Notes: generated from the sequence alone by a model not told the origin. Shown: positions 1 through 8,648, counted from the first letter of the stretch. The stretch: DNA of 64,000 nt from Pseudolabrys sp. Root1462 (GCF_001426945.1 NZ_LMFS01000001.1:2996922-3060921); one strand, 5' to 3'. Numbers and translations: made by a program.

Positions 1-93
1 GGCGGTGTCGTGCGCGACCGCGACGCCACCCTCAGAGCGATCGAAGAAGCGGTGAACCGTTACATCGCGGCGCGCGGCGCCCCGCGCTCGTAA
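1..93 (+). CDS. C-terminal end of a probable flagellar assembly protein FliH (partial)
   Basis: An open frame runs from the window edge to a TAA at 91-93 and gives 30 residues with an amphipathic, charged helix-like ending. It ends 22 bp before fliN. In related alphaproteobacteria the gene directly upstream of fliN encodes the FliH-type negative regulator and partner of the FliI ATPase, and the tail shown here (GGVVRDRDATLRAI) is compatible with that. The identification rests mainly on position, because only the last residues are visible. Confidence 0.5.
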   Translation, partial: GGVVRDRDATLRAIEEAVNRYIAARGAPRS

Positions 94-114
94 GCAAGGT
101 TTTGGAGACCGACC

Positions 115-471
115 ATGAGTGACAATGACAGCAAAGTACCGCTCCCGGATCTCGAAGGCGGCGCCGTTCCGCCCGAGGTGGTGGATGCCGGACCGCTGGC
201 GCCCGACGAATCGGTGCATCGCGGCGCCGCCGATCTCGAGGCGGTATTCGACGTCCCGGTGCAGGTCTCCGCGGTGCTGGGCCGGACCCGGATGGAGGTC
301 GGCGATTTGTTGAAGCTCGGGCCCGGCGCCGTTCTCGAACTCGATCGTAAGGTTGGCGAAGCGATCGATATTTACGTGAACAACCGCCTGGTCGCACGCG
401 GCGAAGTCGTGCTGGTCGAGGAAAAGCTTGGCGTGACCATGACGGAAATTATCAAGGCGGATACCAACTAG
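115..471 (+). CDS. fliN: flagellar motor switch protein FliN
   Basis: A 118-residue protein whose residues about 41-113 form a SpoA/surface-presentation domain (LEAVFDVPVQVSAVLGRTRM, then LKLGPGAVLELD and GEAIDIYVNNRLVARGEVV), the signature of FliN/YscQ C-ring proteins. The N-terminal 40 residues are acidic and low in complexity, as usual for alphaproteobacterial FliN. FliN forms the base of the cytoplasmic switch complex with FliG and FliM and binds FliH. The start is preceded by TTTTGGAGA. It lies between the fliH tail and flbD, probably in one operon. Confidence 0.95.
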   Translation: MSDNDSKVPLPDLEGGAVPPEVVDAGPLAPDESVHRGAADLEAVFDVPVQVSAVLGRTRMEVGDLLKLGPGAVLELDRKVGEAIDIYVNNRLVARGEVVLVEEKLGVTMTEIIKADTN

Positions 472-531
472 CGAAAAGGCAGTAGCGAACCGAAGACTCG
501 CTACTAGATCGGCGACACAAGGACACTGAAC

Positions 532-1902
532 ATGCGGCTACTTATCATCGGAACGCTGGGCGGCCAGCTCACAGTCGCGAGCAAGATCGCGATGGACAAC
601 GGCGCCTCGGTTACGCACGCCGCTTCCATCGATCAGGGCCTTGCGGTGCTGCGCTCGGGGCGCGGCGCCGACCTGCTGATGGTCGATGTCGCCATCGATA
701 TCCAGGACCTGGTAACGAAGTTGGAGATCGAACGCATCCACGTGCCGATCGTGGCTTGCGGCGTCACCAACGACGCCCGCGCCGCCGTTCGCGCCATCCA
801 CGCGGGCGCCAAAGAATACATCCCGCTGCCGCCCGATCCGGAACTGATCGCCGCGGTGCTTGCGGCGGTGACGCAAGACAACCGCGACATGATCTATCGC
901 GACGACGCGATGGCCGCGGTGGTCAAGCTCGCCCAGCAGGTCGCCGGCTCGGAAGCCTCGGTGCTCATCACCGGCGAAAGCGGCACCGGCAAGGAAGTGC
1001 TGGCGCGCTTCGTGCATTCGCGCTCGCAACGCGCCAAGAAGCCGTTCATTTCGGTGAACTGCGCGGCGATCCCCGAGCACCTGCTGGAATCCGAATTGTT
1101 CGGTCATGAGAAGGGCTCTTTCACCGGCGCTCTCGCGCGTCGCATCGGCAAGTTCGAGGAAGCCGACGGCGGCACACTGCTGCTGGATGAAATCTCGGAA
1201 ATGGACGTGCGCTTGCAGGCGAAACTCCTGCGCGCCATCCAGGAACGCGTCATCGATCGCGTCGGCGGCAACAAGCCGGTGCCGGTGGATATCCGCATTA
1301 TCGCGACATCGAACCGCAATCTGGCGGAAGCGGTGCGTGCCGGCACCTTCCGAGAAGATCTGATGTTCCGCCTCAACGTCGTGAATCTGAAGATCCCGCC
1401 GCTGCGCGAACGCCCGGCGGACATCCCCGAGCTCGCAAACTACTTCATCAAGAAGTATTCGGACACCAACGGCCTGCCGGTTCGTCCGCTGTCGGTCGAG
1501 GCGCGCCGCGCGCTCAACGCCAATCGCTGGCCCGGCAACGTGCGCGAGCTTGAGAATACCCTGCACCGCGCCGTCATCTTGTCGACCGGAGCGGAAATCG
1601 GCGTTGACGGCATCCTGTCGCCGGACGGCGCGCGGCTCGATGCCTCGCGCGGCACCGGCGTCGCCGAACAGGCGGTGATGGCGGCGGAGCAGGTCACCCG
1701 CAATCTCGTCGGCCGCACCGTCGCCGAGGTCGAGCGCGACCTAATTCTGGAGACGCTCAAGCATTGCCTCGGCAACCGCACCCATGCAGCGAACATCCTC
1801 GGCATCTCGATCCGCACGCTGCGCAACAAGCTCAACGAATACTCCGCCGACGGTGCGCCGATCCCGCCGCCGCATGGCGGCGAGATGAAGGGCGCGGCGT
1901 AA
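532..1902 (+). CDS. flbD: sigma-54-dependent flagellar transcriptional activator FlbD
   Basis: A 456-residue NtrC-type activator. Residues 1-115 are a receiver-like domain that lacks the usual acidic pair near the N-terminus (it begins LLIIGTLGG) but keeps Asp near position 52. Residues about 120-345 are the AAA+ domain with Walker A GESGTGKE (148-155), the sigma-54 contact loop as GSFTGA (195-200, usually GAFTGA), Walker B LLLDEISEM and the FREDLMFRLNVV arginine-finger segment. The end is a Fis-type helix-turn-helix (AANILGISIRTLRNKL). The receiver degeneracy and flagellar context identify it as FlbD, which in Caulobacter activates late flagellar genes. It sits 60 bp after fliN and is followed by a terminator. 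Confidence 0.93.
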   Translation: MRLLIIGTLGGQLTVASKIAMDNGASVTHAASIDQGLAVLRSGRGADLLMVDVAIDIQDLVTKLEIERIHVPIVACGVTNDARAAVRAIHAGAKEYIPLPPDPELIAAVLAAVTQDNRDMIYRDDAMAAVVKLAQQVAGSEASVLITGESGTGKEVLARFVHSRSQRAKKPFISVNCAAIPEHLLESELFGHEKGSFTGALARRIGKFEEADGGTLLLDEISEMDVRLQAKLLRAIQERVIDRVGGNKPVPVDIRIIATSNRNLAEAVRAGTFREDLMFRLNVVNLKIPPLRERPADIPELANYFIKKYSDTNGLPVRPLSVEARRALNANRWPGNVRELENTLHRAVILSTGAEIGVDGILSPDGARLDASRGTGVAEQAVMAAEQVTRNLVGRTVAEVERDLILETLKHCLGNRTHAANILGISIRTLRNKLNEYSADGAPIPPPHGGEMKGAA

Positions 1903-1920
1903 CCGCACATCGTGAAAATG

Positions 1921-1957
1921 CGAACGGCCGGTGGTTTATCCCCACCGGCCGTTTTGC
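1921..1957 (+). terminator. Rho-independent terminator after flbD
   Basis: AACGGCCGGTGG at 1923-1934 pairs with CCACCGGCCGTT at 1942-1953 and is followed by TTTTGCGTT. It separates the fliN-flbD transcript from the lipid kinase gene at 2006. Confidence 0.8.
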
Positions 1958-2005
1958 GTTGTAGAGCTCATGGAACCCCCGCCCCACCTTCGCGGTTAGG
2001 CGAGG

Positions 2006-2923
2006 ATGGTAAAAGTCCTGCTCTGCCACAATCCAAATGCCGGCAACAAAGGCCACGATCGCGATAGCCTCGAGGCCGCGCTCAAGCTAGCCGGCCATGA
2101 CGTTCGCTACGCCTCGGTCAAGGACGGCGAATTCGTCAAGGCCTTCGAAAAGTCCGTGGACCTGATCGTCGCAGCCGGCGGCGATGGCACCATCGCGCGA
2201 GTGCTGACGGTGATTCCGGACCGACGCGTTCCGGTCGCCATCTTGCCGCTCGGCACCGCCAACAATTTTGCGCGTTCATTGGGCATCGCCGGCACGCCCC
2301 AGGAATTGGTGGAGATGTGGAATCCGGAGCACACCTGCCCGGTGTCCATCGGCTCGGTCACCGGTCACTGGGGCACCAGCCTTTTTCTCGAGGCTTACGG
2401 CGTTGGTGTATTTCCGCAATTTCTGCTCGATGCCCGAAAAGGCAAGAAGCCGGAAGGCGCGGACAATCTGCGGCAAGGCCGAGCGTTGTTTCAGAAAGCG
2501 ATCAAGCGCGCCAAGCCGATCGAGGCGGTCCTGACCATTGACGGCAAGAAGCACGAGCGTGAGCTGCTCGGCGTCGAGATCTGCAATATCGCATTTACCG
2601 GCCCCGGCCTGCCGCTCGCATCCACCGCCGATGTCAGCGACGACAAACTCGATATCGTTTTGATCGAGCCGGACGACCGCAAGGCGCTGATCGAGTGGAT
2701 CGAGTCTCCGATGGAAGACCAGCCGCCTGTAACCAGCCGCAAAGGTTCGAAAATCGAAGTGACCTTCCGTGACGCGCCGACGCGGCTCGATGACGAATCA
2801 TACGAGGCCACCGGCGGCAAGCACAGCATCGACCTCGCTTGTGAGGACCGGCAGTTGCGCGTCGTCATCCCGGTCAAGCATCCGGTGCAAAAAACTCCGG
2901 AAAAGAAGGCGGCCGTCGCATGA
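2006..2923 (+). CDS. diacylglycerol kinase family lipid kinase (DAGK catalytic domain)
   Basis: A 305-residue protein of the DAGK/LCB5/YegS fold. It has the nucleotide-binding VAAGGDGTIARVL (GGDGT at 58-62) and LPLGTANNFARSLG (80-92) motifs in the right order, followed by the beta-sandwich C-terminal domain. The family phosphorylates lipid hydroxyls such as diacylglycerol; the actual substrate here is unknown. It starts after GCGAGG and its last codons overlap the next gene (ATGA at 2920-2923), so kinase and IMPase-type phosphatase are translationally coupled. This pairing suggests lipid or inositol phosphate metabolism. Confidence 0.88.
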   Translation: MVKVLLCHNPNAGNKGHDRDSLEAALKLAGHDVRYASVKDGEFVKAFEKSVDLIVAAGGDGTIARVLTVIPDRRVPVAILPLGTANNFARSLGIAGTPQELVEMWNPEHTCPVSIGSVTGHWGTSLFLEAYGVGVFPQFLLDARKGKKPEGADNLRQGRALFQKAIKRAKPIEAVLTIDGKKHERELLGVEICNIAFTGPGLPLASTADVSDDKLDIVLIEPDDRKALIEWIESPMEDQPPVTSRKGSKIEVTFRDAPTRLDDESYEATGGKHSIDLACEDRQLRVVIPVKHPVQKTPEKKAAVA

Positions 2924-3783
2924 CCGACACCTCGACCGCCACTCCCCCGCTCGTCGAAGGCGTCTCTCGCGACACTTTGCGGGACATCGAACACCTGGCG
3001 GTCGAATTGGCCAGTATCGCGGGCACCGAAATCGCCAAGGCGCTCGGCGGCCTGCTCGCGGTCAAATACAAGACCGCGGTGAAGGAAGACGTATGGCGAG
3101 ACCCTGTGTCCGAGGTGGACGGCAACGTCGAGCGCATGATCCGCAAACGTCTCGCCGAGAACTTCCCCGATCATGACATCATCGGCGAGGAAATGGACGA
3201 GCGGCCGGCGCGCGGTAACGACTTCGTCTGGTCGGTCGATCCGATCGACGGCACCGCCAACTTCATTAACGGATTCCCGTTGTTCGCGGCGTCTATCGGC
3301 GTGCTGCACAAGGGCGTGCCGGTGGTCGGCGCGCTCTGGTGTCCGGTGAGTCATGCGCTGCGCGCTGGCGTTTATCACTGCACCAAGGGCGGCAAGGTAC
3401 GCTTCGACGGTGCCGACGTAACGCCGAAGATCAATCCTGCGGTGCGCCGCCGGTTGATCGGCGTGCCTGTCGCTACTGTCAGCGACGGGTTTTGGGAAAC
3501 CCGCAAGACCGGCTCCGCCGCGCTCGAATGCGCCATGGTCGCGGCCGGGCTATTACAGGCAGCCCGTTTTGCCACGCCCAACATCTGGGATGTCGCCGGC
3601 GGTCTCGCCCTGATTTTCGCCGGCGGCGGCGTCGCGCGGCGCCGCGATGGCAACCGATGGGTGCCAATGGCGCATTTCGAGGCTCCCGGCGACAAGGCCG
3701 ATCTGCGGTTCTGGCGCGGCGAACTCATCGTCGGCGAGCGCAGCGCCGTCGAGCGAATGTGCGAGGCGCACGAGTCAGACTAA
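2920..3783 (+). CDS. inositol monophosphatase family protein
   Basis: A 287-residue member of the lithium-sensitive phosphatase superfamily. The metal-binding motifs are all visible: GEEMDE (89-94), DPIDGT (107-112) and WDVAGG (223-228). The family hydrolyses small phosphate monoesters such as myo-inositol-1-phosphate, using Mg ions. The start overlaps the stop of the lipid kinase by four bases, which indicates one operon. Which phosphate it acts on cannot be told from sequence; the second superfamily member in this window (48968) is of the CysQ type and clearly different. Confidence 0.9.
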   Translation: MTDTSTATPPLVEGVSRDTLRDIEHLAVELASIAGTEIAKALGGLLAVKYKTAVKEDVWRDPVSEVDGNVERMIRKRLAENFPDHDIIGEEMDERPARGNDFVWSVDPIDGTANFINGFPLFAASIGVLHKGVPVVGALWCPVSHALRAGVYHCTKGGKVRFDGADVTPKINPAVRRRLIGVPVATVSDGFWETRKTGSAALECAMVAAGLLQAARFATPNIWDVAGGLALIFAGGGVARRRDGNRWVPMAHFEAPGDKADLRFWRGELIVGERSAVERMCEAHESD

Positions 3784-3788
3784 AGTTC

Positions 3789-3822
3789 AACAAAAAGCCC
3801 GGCGCGAAGGCCGGGCTTTCGT
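3789..3822. terminator. bidirectional terminator between the IMPase gene and the small gene at 3846
   Basis: AAAGCCCGGC and GCCGGGCTTT flank a short loop (about 3794-3819). There are T-rich runs on both strands (TTTCGTT on plus, CTTTTTGTT on minus). It lies between convergent genes. Confidence 0.75.
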
Positions 3823-3845
3823 TACGCTGATGAACCTATCGGCTG

Positions 3846-4070
3846 TCAGACTTTCCGCTTCGCCGGCGGCCGTATCTGTTCATCTTTGGCAAGATTATCC
3901 TCGCTGTGTCGATCCTTACTCTGTCGATCGCGCGCCGAATCGAGTTCGACAGCTTTGGCCATCAGATCGTTACTGATAGCTTCCAGGCTGTTCGCCATTT
4001 CCCGTCCCGCACGCGCCAGCTGGATGCAGCGATCCGCTGTATCGATCAGATACTGTTCCATGTTGCGCAT
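3846..4070 (-). CDS. small charged hypothetical protein
   Basis: A 74-residue, highly charged protein (begins MRNMEQYLIDTADRC and ends with a Lys/Arg-rich tail KRKV). The first 45 residues look helical and the rest is polar and probably disordered. There is no signal peptide or membrane segment. It is convergent with the IMPase gene, shares a terminator with it, and is divergent from the DUF952 gene. Small proteins of this kind are familiar in Rhizobiales genomes, but I know of no function. Confidence 0.65.
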   Translation of the reverse strand: MRNMEQYLIDTADRCIQLARAGREMANSLEAISNDLMAKAVELDSARDRQSKDRHSEDNLAKDEQIRPPAKRKV

Positions 4071-4206
4071 CTAAACCCCGTACTGTTGGTGTGCAAATAG
4101 AACCGAATCCCGGCAGCTTCAAGGTTGCAGTGCGGTTTTGATTGTCGTTATGCCCGGCCGGTCTGAAATTTTCTGACGGTAATGGGGCCCATCAGGGTTG
4201 TTTATT

Positions 4207-4548
4207 ATGTTCATATACAAAGTGTGTACGCAGGCGCAGTGGCGCGAAGCTGAAGCTGCCGGTGCATTCAAAGGCGCGCCGGTCGATCTGCAGGACGGCT
4301 ATATTCATCTCTCGACGCAGGACCAGCTTGCCGAAACGTTGAAGCGGCATTTCGCCGGCCAAGCCGGGCTGCTGCTGATCCAGGTCGATGCCGCTCGGCT
4401 GGACGATCGGCTGAAGTGGGAGCCGTCACGGGGCGGCGCGCTATTCCCTCATCTGTATGGCGATCTCGACGTCACCGCCGCCACCGCGGTTGAACCGCTG
4501 CCGCTCGGCGCGAACGGGCTTCATCGACTGCCGCCGCTGCCGCTCTGA
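4207..4548 (+). CDS. DUF952 domain-containing protein
   Basis: About 113 residues. The sequence IYKVCTQAQWREAE, DGYIHLSTQDQLAETL, LLLIQVDAARL, LKWEPSRGGALFPHLYG matches the layout of the DUF952 family, small cytosolic proteins with a conserved HLS motif and a W-E-x4-G-x2-FPHLYG ending. The start could also be the in-frame ATG at 4198; the later ATG gives the usual family N-terminus. Function is unknown; the fold has been compared to ADP-ribosyl-processing proteins, but no role follows from the sequence. Confidence 0.85.
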   Translation: MFIYKVCTQAQWREAEAAGAFKGAPVDLQDGYIHLSTQDQLAETLKRHFAGQAGLLLIQVDAARLDDRLKWEPSRGGALFPHLYGDLDVTAATAVEPLPLGANGLHRLPPLPL

Positions 4549-4638
4549 GCCCGGGTTGTGGTGGGGCAACCCTCGTATGCAACGGGAACCACGCCCGCTG
4601 CCGGCCGTTATTGCACTGCAACAGGGCGCAATCGGGTC

Positions 4639-4899
4639 ATGACCATTTTTAATGCAACGCCGAATTTCATCCACCCGTCGGTATTTCACCGCATCGCCGG
4701 GCCGGTCGAGGAAGCGATTGCCGCGCCGCGTCGGGGCGGTGCCATCCGGTATTGCTGTCCGGAATCCGGCAGCTTCGTGCTGCTGACCGATTCCGAGAGC
4801 CTCGCCGGCTTCACCAGCGGCGACCACACGGTACGCCATCGCTGCGGCGCCTGCGGCGAGATGCATCTGTTGCGCATCGAAGAGACCTCGGCCGCTTAG
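4639..4899 (+). CDS. small cysteine-motif hypothetical protein
   Basis: The ATG at 4639 gives 86 residues beginning MTIFNATPNF. A pair of cysteines (RYCCPESGSF) and a later CGAC (HRCGACGEMHLL) resemble the two knuckles of a zinc ribbon. There is no signal peptide. The open frame extends upstream to 4558 but that part looks non-coding. I do not recognise the family; a metal-binding or regulatory role is only an inference from the Cys spacing. Confidence 0.55.
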   Translation: MTIFNATPNFIHPSVFHRIAGPVEEAIAAPRRGGAIRYCCPESGSFVLLTDSESLAGFTSGDHTVRHRCGACGEMHLLRIEETSAA

Positions 4900-4998
4900 C
4901 GGTCCCTGTTGTTTATTCCCCCGTAATTGGCGGCCGCCACAGGCTCGCCTAATCTGCGTCATCCGGCGCGGACCTGCGCCGACTCCGGGGGGGACAAA

Positions 4999-5352
4999 AT
5001 GCGCATTCTCATTTCCACCGTGGTGGCCCTGCTGATCGGCGCTTCGGCCGCCTTGGCTGCCGATCCGGTCGGCACCTACGCCATCAAAGGCACCAACCCG
5101 GGCAATAACGGCGCATATTCCGGGACCGTTACGGTCACGCGGACCGGCGAGACTTACAGCGTCGTCTGGGTCGTCGGCGGCACGAAGTACATTGGTACCG
5201 GCATCGGCGACAAGAACTTCATTGCCGTGTCCTACAAATCGGCCGACGGGACGGGGCTGGCTCTCTACGGTGCGGATGGCGGCAACTGGGCCGGTGTCTG
5301 GACTTATGCGGGCGGCCGCCAGGTCGGCAGTGAAGTCTGGAGCCGCGATTAA
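4999..5352 (+). CDS. small secreted hypothetical protein
   Basis: 117 residues starting at the ATG after GGGGGGGACAAA. A clear Sec signal peptide (MRILISTVVALLIGASAALA, cleavage after A20) is followed by a mature domain of about 97 residues rich in Gly, Thr and Val (YAIKGTNPGNNGAYSGTVTV, WVVGGTKYIGTG), predicted to be all beta. Probably periplasmic. The layout recalls small fibronectin-like or lipocalin-like secreted proteins of Rhizobiales, but no named domain is recognised. Confidence 0.75.
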   Translation: MRILISTVVALLIGASAALAADPVGTYAIKGTNPGNNGAYSGTVTVTRTGETYSVVWVVGGTKYIGTGIGDKNFIAVSYKSADGTGLALYGADGGNWAGVWTYAGGRQVGSEVWSRD

Positions 5353-5528
5353 TCCAGCCTGATCCTTCGACGTAATTTCGACGCGGTGAGACCTTCCGCC
5401 GCGGCCGATGGCGCTCGTCACGCGTCCGTGATGAGCGAACCGACATCCACCTCACCATCGCTTCCGTACTTGAGAGCATCTCCAGCAACCCGCGTCGGAG
5501 ACAGCAACAAAAGAACGGAAATCGATCC

Positions 5529-6107
5529 ATGAATTTCGCTTGCAAGTCTGCCCTCGCCGGCGCCGCGCTGGCACTCGGCGTCGCCATGACCGCCGCATCG
5601 TTCGTCCCGAGCTTTGCTCAGGATACCAAGACAGTTGGCGGCGCGCCGATGTATGCGTCGAAGAACATCATCCAGAACGCGATGAACTCGAAGGACCACA
5701 CCACGCTGGTCGCAGCGGTCAAGGCGGCGGGCCTAGTGGACACGCTCGAAGGCAAGGGACCTTTCACGGTGTTCGCTCCGACCAACGAAGCCTTCGCCAA
5801 GCTCCCCAAGGGCACGGTCGATACATTGCTGAAGCCCGAGAACAAGGCTCAGCTGACCAAGATTCTGACCTGCCATGTCGTCGCCGCGGACGCGATGTCC
5901 TCCGCCATCAACAAGATGATCAAGGACGACGGCGGCGCCCATAAGGTGAAAACCGTCGGCGGCTGCATGCTGACCGTGAAGAACTCCAGCGGCACCATCG
6001 CGATCACGGATGAAAAGGGTCAGACCGCGAAGGTCACCATCGCTGACGTCAAGCAGTCGAACGGCGTCATCCATGTCATCGACACCGTCCTGCTGCCGGC
6101 GAGCTGA
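5529..6107 (+). CDS. secreted fasciclin (FAS1) domain protein
   Basis: 192 residues. Residues 1-30 are a Sec signal peptide ending SFVPSFAQ. One FAS1 domain follows, with the family hallmarks FTVFAPTNEAFAKLP in the first box and GVIHVIDTVLLP at the C-terminus, and two cysteines (LTCHVV, GGCMLTV) that could form a disulfide. FAS1 proteins are extracytoplasmic and are linked to adhesion or cell-surface interactions; several rhizobial members are induced in symbiosis or stationary phase. A strong terminator follows directly. Confidence 0.93.
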   Translation: MNFACKSALAGAALALGVAMTAASFVPSFAQDTKTVGGAPMYASKNIIQNAMNSKDHTTLVAAVKAAGLVDTLEGKGPFTVFAPTNEAFAKLPKGTVDTLLKPENKAQLTKILTCHVVAADAMSSAINKMIKDDGGAHKVKTVGGCMLTVKNSSGTIAITDEKGQTAKVTIADVKQSNGVIHVIDTVLLPAS

Positions 6108-6148
6108 CCCGACAGCCGGCTCGTCTTTCCAAGCCGGACACCCCCGTC

Positions 6149-6177
6149 CCTCTCCCGCCCCGCGGGAGAGGTTTTTC
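6149..6177 (+). terminator. Rho-independent terminator after the fasciclin gene
   Basis: CCTCTCCCGC (6149-6158) and GCGGGAGAGG (6162-6171) form a 10-bp stem with a 3-nt loop, followed by TTTTT. It insulates flhA from the fasciclin gene. Confidence 0.85.
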
Positions 6178-6205
6178 GCTCTGCCACAGCCTCCTGCTGC
6201 CTTCG

Positions 6206-6220
6206 TTAACCACTCGCTAA
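6206..6220. promoter_or_regulatory. candidate CtrA box upstream of flhA
   Basis: TTAA (6206-6209), seven bases, CTAA (6217-6220): one mismatch from the CtrA consensus TTAA-N7-TTAA. It lies 85 bp before the flhA start and after a terminator, where a promoter is expected. CtrA drives early flagellar genes in many alphaproteobacteria, and ctrA itself is in this window. Confidence 0.5.
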
Positions 6221-6304
6221 CCATAAACTGGGCAATCTTTGCCGGGTTGCCGGCGTTCGCGCCGGGCGCCTCTTCAGACGTCCGGACCGCGAGCGCCTAC
6301 CCTT

Positions 6305-8431
6305 ATGACCGACACGACCGCCGCCGCTCCCGCCAAGTCCTCGGCGCTTGGGAATATTCCTAGCCTGGCGGACATCTCGGGCTTTGTCAGGCGCGGTGAC
6401 ATCGGCCTCGCCGTCGGCGTGCTGACCATCCTGGTCGTGCTGATCCTGCCCTTGCCGGCAGTGCTGCTTGACGCCTTTCTTGCCATCTCGATCATCCTGT
6501 CGGTGCTGATCCTGATGACGGCGCTGTTCATCCAAACGCCGCTCGAATTCTCCGCCTTCCCGACCGTGCTGCTGATCTCGACGATGCTGAGGTTGTCGCT
6601 GAACCTCGCTTCGACGCGCCTGATCCTGTCCCACGGTCATGAAGGCACCGACGCCGCTGGCCACGTCATCCAAGCCTTCGGCAACTTCGTGATGGGCGGC
6701 AATTTCGTCATCGGCATCATCGTTTTCGTCATCCTGGTGATCGTCAACTTCGTGGTCATCACCAAGGGTTCGGGCCGCATCGCGGAAGTCGCCGCCCGCT
6801 TCCACCTCGACGCCATGCCCGGTAAGCAGATGGCGATCGACGCCGACCTGTCGGCCGGCCTGATCGACGAGAAGGAAGCCCGCCGCCGCCGCCAGGTCCT
6901 CGAGGACGAAGGCGGTTTCTTCGGCGCCATGGACGGTGCCTCGAAGTTCGTACGCGGCGACGCCATTGCCGGCCTGCTCGTCGTGTTCATCAACGTCATC
7001 GGTGGCATGATCATCGGCATCGCGCAGCAGGGCCTGTCGTTCGGCGACGCCGTGCATTCCTACACCCTGCTCACTGTCGGCGACGGCCTCGTCACCCAGG
7101 TGCCGGCGCTGATCGTCTCGACCGCGGCCGGCCTGCTCGTCTCCAAGGCCGGCATCTCCGGGTCCGCCGACAAGGCGCTGATGCAGCAGCTCTCCGGCTA
7201 TCCGAAGGCGCTCGGCATGTCGGGCGGCGTCATGATGATCATGGCGCTGCTGCCCGGCATCCCGTTCCTGCCTTTCACCCTGCTCGGCGGCGGCGCTGTC
7301 AGCCTCGCCTGGATCGTTCACCACCGCGCCAAGGATCTGATAGCGCGCGAGACAAGCAAAAAGGAAACCGAGACCAAGGCGGCGCAGGTCGCGGACGAGC
7401 CGATCTCGTCGGCGCTCAAGATCGACGATCTCAAGGTCGAACTCGGCTACGCGTTGTTGCCGCTGGTCAACGCGCCAGACGGCACCGACCGCCTGACCGA
7501 GCAGATCAAGGCGTTGCGCCGCTCGCTCGCCGGCGAAATGGGCTTCGTCATGCCCGCCGTGCGTATCCTCGACAACGTGCACCTCGACGCCAACACCTAC
7601 GTCATCAAGATCAAGGAAGTGGATGCGGGCTCCGGCAAGGTCTGGGCCGGCCAGTTCATGGTCATGGATCCGGCCGGCGGTCAGGTGCGGCTGCCCGGCA
7701 ACCACACCACCGAGCCGACCTTCGGCCTGCCCGCCACCTGGGTCGATGCCGCGATCAAGGACGAAGCGGCGATGCAGGGCTACACGGTGGTCGACGCGGC
7801 GACTGTGCTCTCGACCCACCTTACCGAACTGCTCAAGGGCAACATGGCGGAGCTGTTGTCCTACGGCGAGGTGCAGAAGCTGCTCAAGGAACTGCCGAAG
7901 GAACAGGCCGAACTGCTCAAGGACCTGGTGCCGAGCCAGATCACGCCGTCCGGCATACAGCGCGTGTTGCAAATGCTGCTCACCGAGCGCGTCTCGATCC
8001 GCGATCTCTCGACCATCCTGGAAGGCCTCGCCGAGGGCCTCGCCTCGACGCGCAATCCGACGGCGCTTACCGAACATGTGCGCATGCGCCTGTCGCGCCA
8101 GATCTGCGCGCAATACACCAGTCCGAACGGCTACCTGCCGCTGATCGCGCTGTCGGCGAAGTGGGAGCAGGCCTTTGCGGAATCGCTTATCGGCACCGGC
8201 GACGACCGCCAGCTCGCCATGCAGCCGTCCAAGCTCACCGAATTCATCACCCTCATTCGCCAGAGCTACGAGGCGGCGGCGCGCGAAGGCGAAGCCCCGG
8301 TGCTCGTCACCTCGGCGGGCATCCGTCCCTTCGTGCGCGGCATCGTCGAGCGCTTCCGGGCGCAGACGCCGGTGATCTCGCAGTCCGAGATCCATCCGCG
8401 GGCACGGCTGAAGACCGTGGGAAGCATCTGA
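6305..8431 (+). CDS. flhA: flagellar biosynthesis protein FlhA
   Basis: 708 residues, the normal length for FlhA. The N-terminal half has about eight hydrophobic segments, including the FHIPEP-family signature region (GSGRIAEVAARFHLDAMPGK) and the cytoplasmic loop IDADLSAGLIDEKEARRRR. The C-terminal half from about residue 350 is the soluble export-gate domain that binds chaperone-substrate complexes and FliJ. FlhA forms the nonameric gate of the flagellar type III export apparatus. The ATG at 6305 is preferred over the upstream frame because it starts the typical alphaproteobacterial N-terminus. A terminator follows at 8610. Confidence 0.97.
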   Translation: MTDTTAAAPAKSSALGNIPSLADISGFVRRGDIGLAVGVLTILVVLILPLPAVLLDAFLAISIILSVLILMTALFIQTPLEFSAFPTVLLISTMLRLSLNLASTRLILSHGHEGTDAAGHVIQAFGNFVMGGNFVIGIIVFVILVIVNFVVITKGSGRIAEVAARFHLDAMPGKQMAIDADLSAGLIDEKEARRRRQVLEDEGGFFGAMDGASKFVRGDAIAGLLVVFINVIGGMIIGIAQQGLSFGDAVHSYTLLTVGDGLVTQVPALIVSTAAGLLVSKAGISGSADKALMQQLSGYPKALGMSGGVMMIMALLPGIPFLPFTLLGGGAVSLAWIVHHRAKDLIARETSKKETETKAAQVADEPISSALKIDDLKVELGYALLPLVNAPDGTDRLTEQIKALRRSLAGEMGFVMPAVRILDNVHLDANTYVIKIKEVDAGSGKVWAGQFMVMDPAGGQVRLPGNHTTEPTFGLPATWVDAAIKDEAAMQGYTVVDAATVLSTHLTELLKGNMAELLSYGEVQKLLKELPKEQAELLKDLVPSQITPSGIQRVLQMLLTERVSIRDLSTILEGLAEGLASTRNPTALTEHVRMRLSRQICAQYTSPNGYLPLIALSAKWEQAFAESLIGTGDDRQLAMQPSKLTEFITLIRQSYEAAAREGEAPVLVTSAGIRPFVRGIVERFRAQTPVISQSEIHPRARLKTVGSI

Positions 8432-8609
8432 GCGGTCCCCGTGAGGTCGTGCACGTCAGGTCAAACTCGCTGGCCTGATCCGACCGCCTGATGTGGTGAC
8501 CGGCGGTCAACTTGCGTCGTCTCCTTGGCTAGTCTAAATCTTCTCGCGGGCGCCCGCTCGCGCCCGGTGCCGCCGGTCCCAACCGGCCGTAAGCGTCTAA
8601 CGTCATTCA

Positions 8610-8648
8610 ACGCAATCAACGACCGTCGCCGGTCGGATTGCGTTTTTT
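8610..8648 (+). terminator. Rho-independent terminator after flhA
   Basis: ACGCAATC and GATTGCGT bound an inner CGACCG/CGGTCG stem and are followed by TTTTTT. It lies 180 bp past the flhA stop and before the MFS gene. Confidence 0.8.

Noticed and set aside
6226-6246. sigma-54 promoter (GG-N10-GC) before flhA
   Set aside because: GG and GC elements do not fall at the correct 10-bp spacing.
6206-8395. 729-residue antisense open frame
   Set aside because: It is the shadow of flhA on the opposite strand, with Arg/His/Asp-rich low-complexity translation and no family resemblance.
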